DNA of 64,000 nucleotides from Lolliginicoccus lacisalsi (GTDB lineage: Bacteria > Actinomycetota > Actinomycetes > Mycobacteriales > Mycobacteriaceae): NCBI RefSeq assembly GCF_014841105.1, contig NZ_JACYWE010000006.1, positions 1 through 64,000 on the forward strand. The letters run 5' to 3'. This document shows, piece by piece, positions 33,066 through 41,218 of the stretch (positions within the stretch are counted from its first letter, which is position 1; each line of letters starts with the position of its first letter). The translations under genes were made by a program, and so were the position numbers. A model generated the notes under the pieces. The model saw only the letters and a program-made list of their open reading frames with translations, searched no databases and had not been told where the DNA came from.

Positions 33066-33096
33066 TCAGGGCATCCACTAACCAGGGGGAACAGCA

Positions 33097-34374
33097 ATGA
33101 CCTTGACATCGATCATGTGGGAGCGGCGCAAGGCGATGGACCTGAGCCCGCCACTGCATCTCGGCGTGGGCGGGGGGCCCATGCACCAGGCTGGCAGCGC
33201 CTGGATCGGGCTCGCCGTGGCCACGAGCGAATCGGCCCACCATGTCGACTCCGCGGTGCGGTTGATGGAGTCCGGCTGGAGCGGCGGCACATCCGACAAG
33301 GCTCGCGCGGCCCTGCGGACTATGTCCGCCTGGCTCGACGGGACCAGCGCCACCGCGATGAGGGTCGGCCAGACCGCGCAGGTCACCGCGCTGGCATGCG
33401 ACGCTTCGCGCGTCGCCATGCCGACCATGGCGGAGATCACCGCTGTCCAGGCGGCCAAGGCGGCCAGCGTCGTGGGCGCCACCACCGGGGCGCTCGCGGC
33501 CGCGGAGGCGGCGGAGCGGCTCCTGGACCTGCGCGCCATCGCCGCCATGCGGACCTATGATGCCGCCAGCGCTGGCTGCTCCGTCGGTGTCGAGCCGGCC
33601 ACTCCGCCGCGGCTGACCACCGGCATGGCTGATCACCAGGCCAGCGACGGCGCAACCGCCTCCGAGCATCTCGCCTCCGCCGATGGTGATTCGTTCGACT
33701 CCACCGGCGCGCTGACGAATCCGGTGGGAATCATGCCGGGCACCGCGCCTGCGGGCGTGTCGGTGCCGGGGATCGCCGGTCTTCCCGCCTCTCCGCTGGG
33801 TGTTGCTCCTGCTGGCACGGTCGCTTCGCCGAGCATGGTGCCGACCGCAGCCACGGTGGTGGGCCGTGTCGCGATGCTCGGTGCCGATGCCGCCCGCGCT
33901 GCCATGACGACCGCTTCGCCGCTTGGTGCGCCACCGCTCGTTGGCCCGGCGCTCGCTCCCGCGAGCGAGCAGCCTCGTGATGGCCGCGGCTCCGGGGCCG
34001 CGCGGGCCCAGGCGATCGCCCCGGCGAGCATGCGCGCGCCTGGCGCTGCGGGCGTGCCCGGCTTCTCTGCCAGCCTGTTCACTGGCGCGGGCGAGGCTGC
34101 CGGCCGGCAGGCCGCGATGAGCGCTCCCCTGGCTACGGGTCCTGGCGCGCCCGGTCCCGAGGCCGCGAGCTCCACGGCCCCACGCCCAACAAGCACCTCG
34201 GTGATCGGGTCCGAGGGGCGCTCCGGCGTGCCCATGATGCCGCCTGCCGCGATGGCCCGCGCGGAGGAGGACGCGAGCCCGCAGCGCGCCCGGCGCGAGC
34301 GCCCGCGCGACCGGTTCGATGTGGGGCCGTCCGGGCAGCTCGTGTGCCCGGCCGTCATTGGCGGGGGCCGCTGA
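33097..34374 (+). CDS. PPE-domain protein
   Basis: A 425-residue protein with an N-terminal PPE-like helical domain (about 1-170): LSPPLHLGVGGGPMHQAGSAWIGLA at the start, SGWSGGTSDKARAALRTMSAWLDG with the Trp-x-Gly turn, and AMPTMAEITAVQAAKAASVVG toward the end. The rest is Ala/Pro/Gly-rich and disordered-looking, ending in a conserved-looking GPSGQLVCPAVIGGGR. Such proteins are exported as dimers with PE partners. The Pro-Pro pair is present but Glu of the classical PPE motif is replaced by Leu. ATG 33097 has AGGGGGAA upstream. Middle gene of a PE-PPE-EspG set. Confidence 0.75.
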   Translation: MTLTSIMWERRKAMDLSPPLHLGVGGGPMHQAGSAWIGLAVATSESAHHVDSAVRLMESGWSGGTSDKARAALRTMSAWLDGTSATAMRVGQTAQVTALACDASRVAMPTMAEITAVQAAKAASVVGATTGALAAAEAAERLLDLRAIAAMRTYDAASAGCSVGVEPATPPRLTTGMADHQASDGATASEHLASADGDSFDSTGALTNPVGIMPGTAPAGVSVPGIAGLPASPLGVAPAGTVASPSMVPTAATVVGRVAMLGADAARAAMTTASPLGAPPLVGPALAPASEQPRDGRGSGAARAQAIAPASMRAPGAAGVPGFSASLFTGAGEAAGRQAAMSAPLATGPGAPGPEAASSTAPRPTSTSVIGSEGRSGVPMMPPAAMARAEEDASPQRARRERPRDRFDVGPSGQLVCPAVIGGGR

Positions 34375-34375
34375 G

Positions 34376-35146
34376 ATGGCATCCCTGACGGTCTCGGTGG
34401 CGGAACTCGCTGTGCTGCAGGCAGCGGCGGGGCTCGATGAGCTGCCCGTGGCGCTTCAGGTACCGCTGGGCAGCGACGATGCGGCGGCACGTGAAGTGTT
34501 GCTCGAGCGTGGCCTGCTGACCGAGCGGGGGCCGAGCACGAGCGTGCTCCCGTTGCTGCGCGTGCTCGCGGACCCGGAGGCGAGTGTGAGCGCGCGCGCC
34601 AGCATGATGGGTGCGCGGCCGGTGATGCGCCGAGGGGTGGTGGCGCGCCGGGGCGGGCAGATCGTGGGCGCGGCGCGCAGCGATGACGCGGTGCGGCTCG
34701 GGCCGATCGAGGGCTCGGTCGCTGGTTTCCTCCGCGACATCGTGGGCCCGGCCCCGCGCGGGCGGGAGCTTTCCGCGCGGGACGCCGTGGTGCGCCATGA
34801 TGCGCTGGCGCTCGCGGTGGACGGGGCACGCGACGCGAACGCGGTGATCATCGGGCTGCGCCAGGCCGGCGTGGCCGCTGATGATGCGTTTCAGTTCGGG
34901 CAGGTGCTGCACCACGCGGAGCGGGTCGTGGAGGTCACCGCACCGGGACGGGCCCCAGTCGCGGTGATCGATGCGCAGCACGGCAGGGTGCTGGTGCTCC
35001 CTCTCGAGGAGCGCGATGGCGCGCACCAGCGAGTCACGGTGTGCGCGGGCTCGGATCATCGCCTGCAGCGGGCGCTGGAGCAGGCGTGGCGGCCGAATGC
35101 CCGGTCATCCCATCGCATCGCCGATCGAGGTGGCGTCCGCGCCTAG
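34376..35146 (+). CDS. EspG-family ESX secretion chaperone
   Basis: A 256-residue protein with the plan of EspG, the cytosolic chaperone that binds the tip of PPE proteins before ESX secretion. The N terminus VSVAELAVLQAAAGLDELPVAL resembles EspG first strands, followed by ERGLLTERG and a middle region of alternating strands (VMRRGVVARRGGQIVGAARSDDAVRL). It begins one base after the PPE stop, so the PE-PPE-EspG genes form an operon. The 3' end overlaps the convergent phosphoglycerate mutase gene by 42 bp. Recognition rests on weak sequence features plus strong context. Confidence 0.68.
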   Translation: MASLTVSVAELAVLQAAAGLDELPVALQVPLGSDDAAAREVLLERGLLTERGPSTSVLPLLRVLADPEASVSARASMMGARPVMRRGVVARRGGQIVGAARSDDAVRLGPIEGSVAGFLRDIVGPAPRGRELSARDAVVRHDALALAVDGARDANAVIIGLRQAGVAADDAFQFGQVLHHAERVVEVTAPGRAPVAVIDAQHGRVLVLPLEERDGAHQRVTVCAGSDHRLQRALEQAWRPNARSSHRIADRGGVRA

Positions 35147-35764
35147 CGCCTCGATCAGCGTTCCCCACCGAGCAAGCTCCCACGAGCCCCGGCCCGTGGC
35201 GAGGAGCTCCACTCCGCCGGTGTTCTCGAGACGATTGCGCAGCGCGAAGACCGGATCGGCTCCGGTGAGGCGCGCGGCGATGGCCCGGATCGCCGCGCCG
35301 TGGCTGACGATGATGATGCGCCGCGCCGCGTCGAGGTAGTCGGCGTGCACGGTGTCGATGACGGGGAGGTAGCGCTCCATGAGGTCGTAGCCGTTCTCGC
35401 CCCCGGGGATGCGCGGCATGTCATCGCCGTGGAGCCACTTGCTGTAGGTGGTGGCGTAGATGCGGTGGGCCTCATGATCGTCACGGTTCTCGAGGTCCCC
35501 GGCCTGGATCTCGTGGATCCCCTCGACGGCCCGCGGCTCGCGCCCGAGCGCCGCGAAGAGCGGCATCGCGGTCTGCTGGGCGCGCGTGGCGATCGAGGAG
35601 AGGATGATGTCGTCCTCGGTGAGGGCGAGTCCTTGCGCGAGGCGGCGGGCCTGGGCGATCCCGTTGTCGGTGAGCGTGGCGCCTGGGGGCCGGGTATCGA
35701 GCTTGCGCAGCACGTTGGATTCGGATTCGGCATGGCGAACGAGGAGCAGCCGTGTCCTGGTCAT
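35105..35764 (-). CDS. Histidine-phosphatase (phosphoglycerate mutase-like) protein, Rv3837c type
   Basis: A 219-residue member of the histidine phosphatase superfamily. The N-terminal LLLVRHAESESN carries the RHG-type catalytic His, LSSIATRAQQTA the second Arg region, IHEIQAGDLENRDDHEA the acid/base Glu region, and IIIVSHGAAIRAIA the second catalytic His. A true glycolytic mutase is unlikely from the loose similarity; a broad-specificity phosphatase is more probable. It overlaps pheA by 4 bp upstream, so both are transcribed together, the same order as Rv3838c-Rv3837c. Its 3' end overlaps the convergent EspG-like gene. Confidence 0.88.
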   Translation of the reverse strand: MTRTRLLLVRHAESESNVLRKLDTRPPGATLTDNGIAQARRLAQGLALTEDDIILSSIATRAQQTAMPLFAALGREPRAVEGIHEIQAGDLENRDDHEAHRIYATTYSKWLHGDDMPRIPGGENGYDLMERYLPVIDTVHADYLDAARRIIIVSHGAAIRAIAARLTGADPVFALRNRLENTGGVELLATGRGSWELARWGTLIEALGADATSIGDAMG

Positions 35765-36675
35765 GGGCGCTCACCCCGTCGGAGCCGCTCGAGCCATTCG
35801 CATTCGGCGGTGTCGTCGGGCGGGGATTGGGCGTCGCTGGTCGCAGTGGGCCAGGAGCCGAGGTAGCGCACCTCGGCGCCGCTGCGGTGCAGCGCCTTGA
35901 GGGCCTCGCCGACGGCGGTGTCGTCGATGTGCCCGCGGCAGTCGATGTAGAAGCGGTAGGTGCCCATCCCGGTGCGGGTGGGCCGCGATTGGATCCGGGT
36001 GAGGTCGATGTCGCGCAGGGCGAACTCGTTCATGGCGCGGGCGAGGGATCCGGGCAGGTTGGGCAGGCCGAGCACGATGGAGGTGCGGTCGCTGCCCGTG
36101 CGGGGCGGGGGCGAGGCCGGGGGCCCGACGAGCACGAAGCTCGTGGTGGCTCCAGCGACATCGGCGACCTCGCTGGCGAGGGTATCGAGTCCGCGCTGGC
36201 GCGCGGCGAGGTCGGTGGTGACAGCGGCATCCGCGCGATCGTTCGCTACGTCGTCGGCGGCGGCGGCGTTGGATCCCGCGGCCACGGTGGTCGCGCCCGG
36301 GAGGTTGGCGTGCAGCCATTGCTGGACCTGGGCAGCGGCGACGGGATACGCGGCCACGGTGCGGATGCTCGTGGCCGTGGCGCCGGGCCGGGTGGCGATG
36401 GCGAAGGCGATGGGCAGGGTGGTCTCGGCGATGACCTGGAGGGGGTTTCCCGTGGCTAGCGCATCGAGCGTGGGGACGACCGGTCCGTCGACGGAGCTCT
36501 CGATGGGCACGCAGGCGAGGTCGGCGGTTCCGGCGCGCACCGCGGCGAGGGCAGCGGGTGGGCTGCTAGCAGGCTCGCGGCGGACGGGCGAGGCGATGGT
36601 GCCGTTGCGCTCCATCGTTGCGAGCGCTGCTTCGGTGAAGGTTCCCGCGGGTCCGAAGTAGGCGATGGTGAGCAC
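35761..36675 (-). CDS. pheA: Prephenate dehydratase
   Basis: Monofunctional prephenate dehydratase of 304 residues, converting prephenate to phenylpyruvate in phenylalanine synthesis. The catalytic domain begins IAYFGPAGTFTEAAL and continues with CVPIESSVDGPVVPTLD; the Thr-containing motif region DRADAAVTTDLAARQRG follows. The C-terminal ACT domain starts RTSIVLGLPNLPGSLARAMNEFALRDIDLTRIQSRP and gives feedback sensing of Phe. GTG 36675 (VLTIAYFGPAG) matches the family start; a longer frame to 36753 is rejected. Overlaps the phosphatase gene by 4 bp. Confidence 0.95.
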   Translation of the reverse strand: MLTIAYFGPAGTFTEAALATMERNGTIASPVRREPASSPPAALAAVRAGTADLACVPIESSVDGPVVPTLDALATGNPLQVIAETTLPIAFAIATRPGATATSIRTVAAYPVAAAQVQQWLHANLPGATTVAAGSNAAAADDVANDRADAAVTTDLAARQRGLDTLASEVADVAGATTSFVLVGPPASPPPRTGSDRTSIVLGLPNLPGSLARAMNEFALRDIDLTRIQSRPTRTGMGTYRFYIDCRGHIDDTAVGEALKALHRSGAEVRYLGSWPTATSDAQSPPDDTAECEWLERLRRGERP

Positions 36676-36753
36676 AGCTATGAGGGTACGTGCCAGCGTG
36701 GGCCGGCGCTCGCGGTGGCGGGGATTGCAAAGGGGCTTCCACCACACGGGCAA

Positions 36754-36772
36754 ATTGGTTAGCCTTACCTTA
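36754..36772. promoter_or_regulatory. IdeR/DtxR iron box upstream of the DUF2470 gene
   Basis: GGTTAGCCTTACCTTA at 36757-36772 matches all 16 matching positions of the IdeR consensus part GGTTAGSCTWACCTWA; the three outer bases (ATT) deviate. It lies 24 bp before the ATG of the DUF2470 gene, where bound repressor would block transcription under iron sufficiency. Regulation is inferred from the motif. Confidence 0.75.
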
Positions 36773-36796
36773 ATTCAAACGAGAGGTGAGGAAACC

Positions 36797-37582
36797 ATGC
36801 CGCAGCCAGCCCCCGCTCGCCCCCTGCCCAGCACCGCCGAGCTCGTCCGGTCCGCGCTCCACCGTGCCAGCCCCCGTGCCGCGCTCCTCGCGATCGATGG
36901 CACTGCCCCCATCGCCGCCAGCGTCCACGGCATCGACGAGAACGGCATCGCCCTCGCCTCGATCGACGACGACAGCCCCGCCCACGCCCTCGCCTGGCAA
37001 TCCGGCGCGCTAGGGGTGCCAGCGCTCCTCGAGCTCGCCGACACCGCGCCCCTCGAGCTCCGCGAGCCCGTCCGCAGCCTCATCTGGCTCCGCGGCCAGC
37101 TCACCACGCTCGATCCGGACGACGTTCCCGCGATCGCCGCCCGCCTCCTCGACGCCCGCCCCGACGAATCCCTGCTCGACCTCGGCCACACCACCGCCCT
37201 CGTGCGGATCGAGCTGCACTCCGTCGTCGTCGCCGACTCCTCGGGAGCGGAGTCCGTGCCCATCGACGACCTCGCCGCCGCCCAGCCAGACCCGTTCAGC
37301 GAGCACGAGGCATGCTGGCTGCATCATCTCGAGCACCATCACCCCGAGATGCTCGAGATGATCATCCGCAAGCTGCCTGCCTCGGTCCTCCGCGACGGCC
37401 GCGTACGGCCGCTCGGCCTCGACCGCTTCGGCTTGCGCCTGCGCATCGAGCGCGCTGACCACGACAAGGACATCCGCATCGCCTTCCCCGCCCCCGTGGC
37501 CTCCGCCAGGGAGCTCGACCAGGCACTGCGCATCCTGATGGGCTGCCCGTTCCTCAACGGATTGCGCGCCCGGCAGCCCTGA
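36797..37582 (+). CDS. DUF2470 domain protein (Rv3839-like), probable heme/iron-related
   Basis: A 261-residue protein whose C-terminal DUF2470 part (HHLEHHHPEMLEMIIRKLPASVLRDGRVRPLGLDRFGLRLR) resembles the domain appended to HugZ-type heme oxygenases; the N-terminal half has a split-barrel flavoprotein-like look. A catalytic role in heme or iron handling is a guess. ATG 36797 has GAGAGGTGAGG upstream. The iron box 24 bp before the start suggests repression by IdeR at high iron; the positional M. tuberculosis counterpart Rv3839 is also reported as iron-regulated. Ferritin lies 3 kb downstream. Confidence 0.8.
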   Translation: MPQPAPARPLPSTAELVRSALHRASPRAALLAIDGTAPIAASVHGIDENGIALASIDDDSPAHALAWQSGALGVPALLELADTAPLELREPVRSLIWLRGQLTTLDPDDVPAIAARLLDARPDESLLDLGHTTALVRIELHSVVVADSSGAESVPIDDLAAAQPDPFSEHEACWLHHLEHHHPEMLEMIIRKLPASVLRDGRVRPLGLDRFGLRLRIERADHDKDIRIAFPAPVASARELDQALRILMGCPFLNGLRARQP

Positions 37583-37611
37583 GCCGGGGCGCGCTGCTAG
37601 CGTCGTCGGCC

Positions 37612-38394
37612 GTGAGCATAAGCAGTTGGCGAGAACCACCCCTCCACGGCTTTCCCGGCCGCGCGAGCAACCCCGCGGAGGCGCGCGCGCTGCGCATCGA
37701 GATCGTCATCGTGCTCGCCGTCACGCTCGGCCTGCAAGGCTTCTACAGCGCGATCAGCTTCACCGAGGCCCTGCTCGCGCCCGCCGCGCTCGCCGAGCAA
37801 TCCGTGGCCCTCAACGCGAGCCGCTCGCAGTCCGGGCTGATCGACTTCCTCCGCCAGCTCGCCAGCGCGCTCCGCCTGCTCGCCTGGGCCACGCTCGGCG
37901 GCTACCTGCTGTGGCGCAGCGGCGCCCTCGCGCGCGCCCAGCGATTCCTGCGCCCGCGCGCCGGCGATCTCCTCCCTGGCGCTGTGCTCGCGGCACTGAT
38001 CGGCCTGCCCGGCCTCTGGCTCTATTTCACCGGGCGCGCGCTCGGCATCACCGTCGAGGTTGTTCCTGCCGCCTTGCCCGACGCCTGGTGGTCGGTGGCG
38101 ATGCTGGTCCTCTCAGCGATAGCGAACTCCGCGGCGGAGGAGATCCTCGTGGTGGTGTACCTGCTGGTCCGGCTCCATCAGATCGGGATGCGCCCCTGGG
38201 CGGCGGTCGCGGTGTCCGCCGCGCTCCGTGGCCTTTACCACCTCTACCAGGGCATTGGCTCGTTCGGAGGCAACATCGTCATGGGCATCATCTTCGCGCG
38301 CTACTTCCCGGCGACCTCCCGCGCCTGGCCGCTCGTCACCGCCCACGCGCTCATCGATATCGTCGCCTTCGTCGGGTACGCGATGCTGCGTTGA
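37612..38394 (+). CDS. CPBP-family intramembrane glutamic protease
   Basis: A 260-residue polytopic membrane protein of the CAAX-protease/bacteriocin-processing (CPBP) family. Motif 1 is AAEEILVVVYLLVRL (EExxxxxR-like), motif 2 region RGLYHLYQG provides the FxxxH-like His, and HALIDIVAFVGY is the C-terminal motif 3. About six hydrophobic segments are visible. Substrates unknown; family members process prenylated or small membrane proteins, or serve bacteriocin immunity. Start GTG 37612, 29 bp after the DUF2470 stop, so possibly the same transcript. Confidence 0.82.
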   Translation: MSISSWREPPLHGFPGRASNPAEARALRIEIVIVLAVTLGLQGFYSAISFTEALLAPAALAEQSVALNASRSQSGLIDFLRQLASALRLLAWATLGGYLLWRSGALARAQRFLRPRAGDLLPGAVLAALIGLPGLWLYFTGRALGITVEVVPAALPDAWWSVAMLVLSAIANSAAEEILVVVYLLVRLHQIGMRPWAAVAVSAALRGLYHLYQGIGSFGGNIVMGIIFARYFPATSRAWPLVTAHALIDIVAFVGYAMLR

Positions 38395-38440
38395 CCACGA
38401 CGGCACCACTGCCAGGAGGCTGGTCCGCGATACTGGAGCC

Positions 38441-38728
38441 ATGAGCCAGGACCACCAAGTGATCATCACCTACTGCGCGCGCTGCGGCTGGCTGCTCCGC
38501 GCGACCTGGATGGCGCAGGAACTGTTGACCACGTTCGCCGCCGACCTCGCGGAGGTGGCGCTGCGCCCCGGCCCGAGCGGCTCCTACCGCATCGACGTAG
38601 ATGCGTGCACCGTGTGGGACCGAGCGATCGACGGCGGCTTCCCGGATATCGCGGACCTCAAGCGACGCGTGCGTGATGTCATCGCGCCCGGAAGGTCGCT
38701 GGGACACACCGAAGGAGCCCCGCAGTGA
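38441..38728 (+). CDS. Rdx (SelT/SelW/SelH)-family thioredoxin-like protein
   Basis: A 95-residue protein of the Rdx family of selenoprotein homologues. VIITYCARCGWLLRATWMAQELL holds the redox CxxC (Cys12 and Cys15), here Cys in both positions, so no selenocysteine. The rest, GSYRIDVDACTVWDRAIDGGFPDIADLKRRVRDVI, fits the compact thioredoxin-like fold. Likely a thiol redox protein. ATG 38441 is used. Its stop overlaps the GTG of the next gene (GTGA), so the two are translationally coupled. Confidence 0.88.
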   Translation: MSQDHQVIITYCARCGWLLRATWMAQELLTTFAADLAEVALRPGPSGSYRIDVDACTVWDRAIDGGFPDIADLKRRVRDVIAPGRSLGHTEGAPQ

Positions 38729-39465
38729 CCGGGTTCCGCCTGGGATTCGTGCCGGGCGTGATGCCCTCGAAGTGGGCGGGCCGCTGGGCCGAGCGCCTGC
38801 CAGGCACCCGGCTCGACCTGGTTCCCGTTGCGCTCGCCGAGCAGTGGGCGGCGATCCTCGACGGGCATGTCGATGCTGCGCTCGTTCGCATCACGCCCGG
38901 GCCTGGGCAGCCATCCGATCAGGTCAGCGTCATCCCCCTCTACCGCGAGGAGCCCGTGGTGGTCTGCGGCCGCGATCACTACCTCGCCGCTGCCGACCAG
39001 CTCTCGCTCGCCGATCTCGACGGCGACATCGCGTGGCAGCCATTGGACGATCCGCTCGAATGGCCTGGCGGGCGCCCGCCAGGCCAACGGCCCGACCAGC
39101 AACCACCGGGCGCCGCGGAGGCCGTGGCGCTCGTCGCGACCGGCCTCGGGTTCGTGGTCGCGCCCCTATCCCTGGCCCGGCTGCATCACCGCAAGGACAT
39201 CGTGTCCATACCGCTGGTCGATGGGCCCGAGCAGCAGGTGGGCATCGCCTGGTCGAGCGACCGCTCCACCAATGACGACCCACTGCTCGAGGAAATGGTG
39301 GGGATCGTCCGGGGCCGCACCGCGCGATCGAGCCGGGGAATCGCGGGCGAGCCGCCTTCCGCGCGCTCCCCGAGGACCGCGCCGAAGGGCGATCGCCGCG
39401 AGACCGGCACGCCCGGTCGCGGAAAGCCCGCGGGCTCGCGCAAGCGAGCGCCGCGCCGGAGGTAG
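38725..39465 (+). CDS. LysR-type substrate-binding domain protein without DNA-binding domain
   Basis: A 246-residue protein consisting of a periplasmic-binding-fold LysR effector domain (FRLGFVPGVMPSKWAGRW, then LDGHVDAALVRITPGPG, IPLYREEPVVVCGRDHYLA, GLGFVVAPLSLARL) but no helix-turn-helix before it. After residue 200 comes a basic Ser/Arg/Pro-rich tail (GRTARSSRG to KRAPRRR). With no HTH it is not a usual transcription factor; a ligand-sensing or partner role is possible. Start GTG 38725 overlaps the Rdx gene stop by 4 bp. Similar HTH-less proteins are known in mycobacterial relatives but, to my knowledge, not characterised. Confidence 0.8.
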   Translation: MTGFRLGFVPGVMPSKWAGRWAERLPGTRLDLVPVALAEQWAAILDGHVDAALVRITPGPGQPSDQVSVIPLYREEPVVVCGRDHYLAAADQLSLADLDGDIAWQPLDDPLEWPGGRPPGQRPDQQPPGAAEAVALVATGLGFVVAPLSLARLHHRKDIVSIPLVDGPEQQVGIAWSSDRSTNDDPLLEEMVGIVRGRTARSSRGIAGEPPSARSPRTAPKGDRRETGTPGRGKPAGSRKRAPRRR

Positions 39466-39510
39466 TGGCATCCTGCCCAGCAATACTGGGCATATGCGTA
39501 GAGTCAGGCC

Positions 39511-40527
39511 ATGCATGGTGATCGAATGGGCCATCGGGGCGAGCACCCCGGAGAGCCCCGGCCAGGCCGCGTCCCCCCGCGCCGGCGCCGTCGCCCCCGG
39601 GTTCTGCGCACGCTCGTGCTGCTGCTCGTCCTCCTGCTCCTCGCCGCGGTGATTGCCCTGGTCATCGCGGACCAGAAGCTTGATCGCGTCGATGCCCTCG
39701 GCCCCTACCCCGGCCGGATCGCCGACACTCCAGGGACCAATTACCTGCTCGTCGGCACCGATAGCCGGGCTGGCCTGAGCGACGAGCAGGTAGCGGACCT
39801 GTCCACCGGCGGCGATGCCGGCGCCACCCGGACCGATACGATCATGCTGCTGCACGTCTCGGCCCGCGGGAACTCCGTGCTCGTGAGCATCCCCCGTGAT
39901 TCCTACGTCACGATCCCCCGGTGGGGCGAGGACAAGGTCAACGCTGCCTACTCGGTCGGCGGGGCCTCGTTGCTCGTCGAGACGATCGAGCTGGAGACGG
40001 GTGTCCGTATCGATCACTACGCGGAGATCGGGTTCGGTGGCTTCGCCGAGATCGCGAGTGCCATCGGAGGCGTGGAGGTATGCCTGGAATCGCCGATCGT
40101 GGATCCGCTCGCGGGAATCGATCTGCCCGCCGGCTGCCAGGTCCTTTCCGGCGGGGACGCGCTTGGATATGTGCGAAGCCGGTCCACCCCGCTCGCCGAT
40201 ATTGATCGAATGAACAATCAGCGGAATTTCCTGGCGCGACTGGCGCGGAAAGCGGGAAGCCCGGGGGTCGTTCTCAATCCATTCCGCTCGGTCCCGGTCG
40301 GGCTGGCCCTGCTGCGGTCGATGTCGGTCGATGAGGGCGATCGGATCTGGGACACGGGCCGGATCGCCTGGTCGCTGCGTGGTGATATCCCGACTGTGAG
40401 CGTGCCTTATTCCGGTTTCATGGATGTTGCTGGCAGGGGCAACGTGATGCTGTGGGATGAGCAGGGCGCGACGGCGCTGTGGGATTCGATCGCCCGGGAT
40501 GCCCCGCTTCCCGAGGGAATCGAATAG
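39511..40527 (+). CDS. LytR-CpsA-Psr (LCP) family protein
   Basis: A 338-residue membrane-anchored LCP ligase/phosphotransferase homologue. The N terminus is very basic ([14 protein letters not shown]), then a transmembrane helix (LVLLLVLLLLAAVIALVIA), then the LCP domain: NYLLVGTDSR, RTDTIMLLHV, VLVSIPRDSYVTIP, KVNAAYSVGG and GYVRSRSTPLADIDRMNNQRNFL, including the conserved Asp and Arg residues that hold the pyrophosphate. In this order of bacteria LCP proteins attach arabinogalactan to peptidoglycan. Which LCP it is cannot be said; position resembles Rv3840, which in M. tuberculosis is short. Confidence 0.88.
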   Translation: MHGDRMGHRGEHPGEPRPGRVPPRRRRRPRVLRTLVLLLVLLLLAAVIALVIADQKLDRVDALGPYPGRIADTPGTNYLLVGTDSRAGLSDEQVADLSTGGDAGATRTDTIMLLHVSARGNSVLVSIPRDSYVTIPRWGEDKVNAAYSVGGASLLVETIELETGVRIDHYAEIGFGGFAEIASAIGGVEVCLESPIVDPLAGIDLPAGCQVLSGGDALGYVRSRSTPLADIDRMNNQRNFLARLARKAGSPGVVLNPFRSVPVGLALLRSMSVDEGDRIWDTGRIAWSLRGDIPTVSVPYSGFMDVAGRGNVMLWDEQGATALWDSIARDAPLPEGIE

Positions 40528-40549
40528 TCGGCCGGGCACCATTCTGACT

Positions 40550-40605
40550 TTACTGAACCAATAAGGATTGGTATGCCTTAGTAAGGTCGCGCTATATTCA
40601 CTGAG
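40550..40605 (+). promoter_or_regulatory. Probable ferritin promoter with iron-box-like palindromes
   Basis: ACCAAT-AAGG-ATTGGT (40557-40572) and CCTTAGTAAGG (40576-40586) are short palindromes with IdeR-like CCTTA/TAAGG half-sites. They precede TATATT (40593-40598), a good -10 box; transcription would start near 40605. In M. tuberculosis IdeR activates bfrB from tandem degenerate boxes, so the same is plausible here. Confidence 0.5.
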
Positions 40606-40651
40606 GCTATGCTTCGATGACAGGATTTAGCATTTTCACTACCATTTGGGC

Positions 40652-41197
40652 ATGAGCATCGATACGAGCAATGATTCTAAATTCCTGGCCTTGCTCCGCG
40701 AGCAGGTTCGCAATGAGTTCACTGCCTCGCAGCAGTACATCGCCCTAGCGGTCTACTTCGATGGCGAGGACCTCCCCCAGCTCGCCGGCCACTTCTACAA
40801 GCAGGCCAACGAGGAGCGGAACCACGCGATGATGCTCGTGCAGTACTTCCTCGACCGGGACAAGCGCGTGGACATCCCCGGCATCGGCGATGTCGATAAC
40901 GACTTCGCCTCCGTGCGCGAGGCCATCGCCACAGCGGTCAAGCAGGAGAAGGGCGTCACGGACGAGATCGTGCATCTCGCGCGTGCTGCCCGGGACGATG
41001 GCGACTACGTCGGCGAGCAGTTCATGCAGTGGTTCCTCAAGGAGCAGGTGGAAGAGGTTGCCACGATGAGCACCCTGCTCACCGTTGCCGAGCGCGCCGG
41101 CGACAACCTGTTCGACCTCGAGACATTCGTTGCCCGCGAGATGGGCGCGGGGGGCCGCGACAGCACGGCTCCCGCCGCCGCGGGTGGCGCGATCTAG
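40652..41197 (+). CDS. bfrB: Ferritin BfrB
   Basis: A 181-residue ferritin (same length as mycobacterial BfrB) that oxidises and stores iron. Ferroxidase ligands are visible in the helices: NEFTASQQYIAL, HFYKQANEERNHAMMLVQYF with Glu-Glu-Arg-Asn-His, REAIATAVKQEKGVTDEI, and FLKEQVEEVATM. No axial-Met heme site like that of BfrA is evident. ATG 40652 gives the standard N terminus (MSIDTSNDSKFLALLREQV); no strong ribosome-binding site precedes it, and a TTG two codons earlier is not preferred. Likely iron-induced. Confidence 0.95.
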   Translation: MSIDTSNDSKFLALLREQVRNEFTASQQYIALAVYFDGEDLPQLAGHFYKQANEERNHAMMLVQYFLDRDKRVDIPGIGDVDNDFASVREAIATAVKQEKGVTDEIVHLARAARDDGDYVGEQFMQWFLKEQVEEVATMSTLLTVAERAGDNLFDLETFVAREMGAGGRDSTAPAAAGGAI

Positions 41198-41218
41198 GCC
41201 ACCTCCTCGCCAGAGCGA

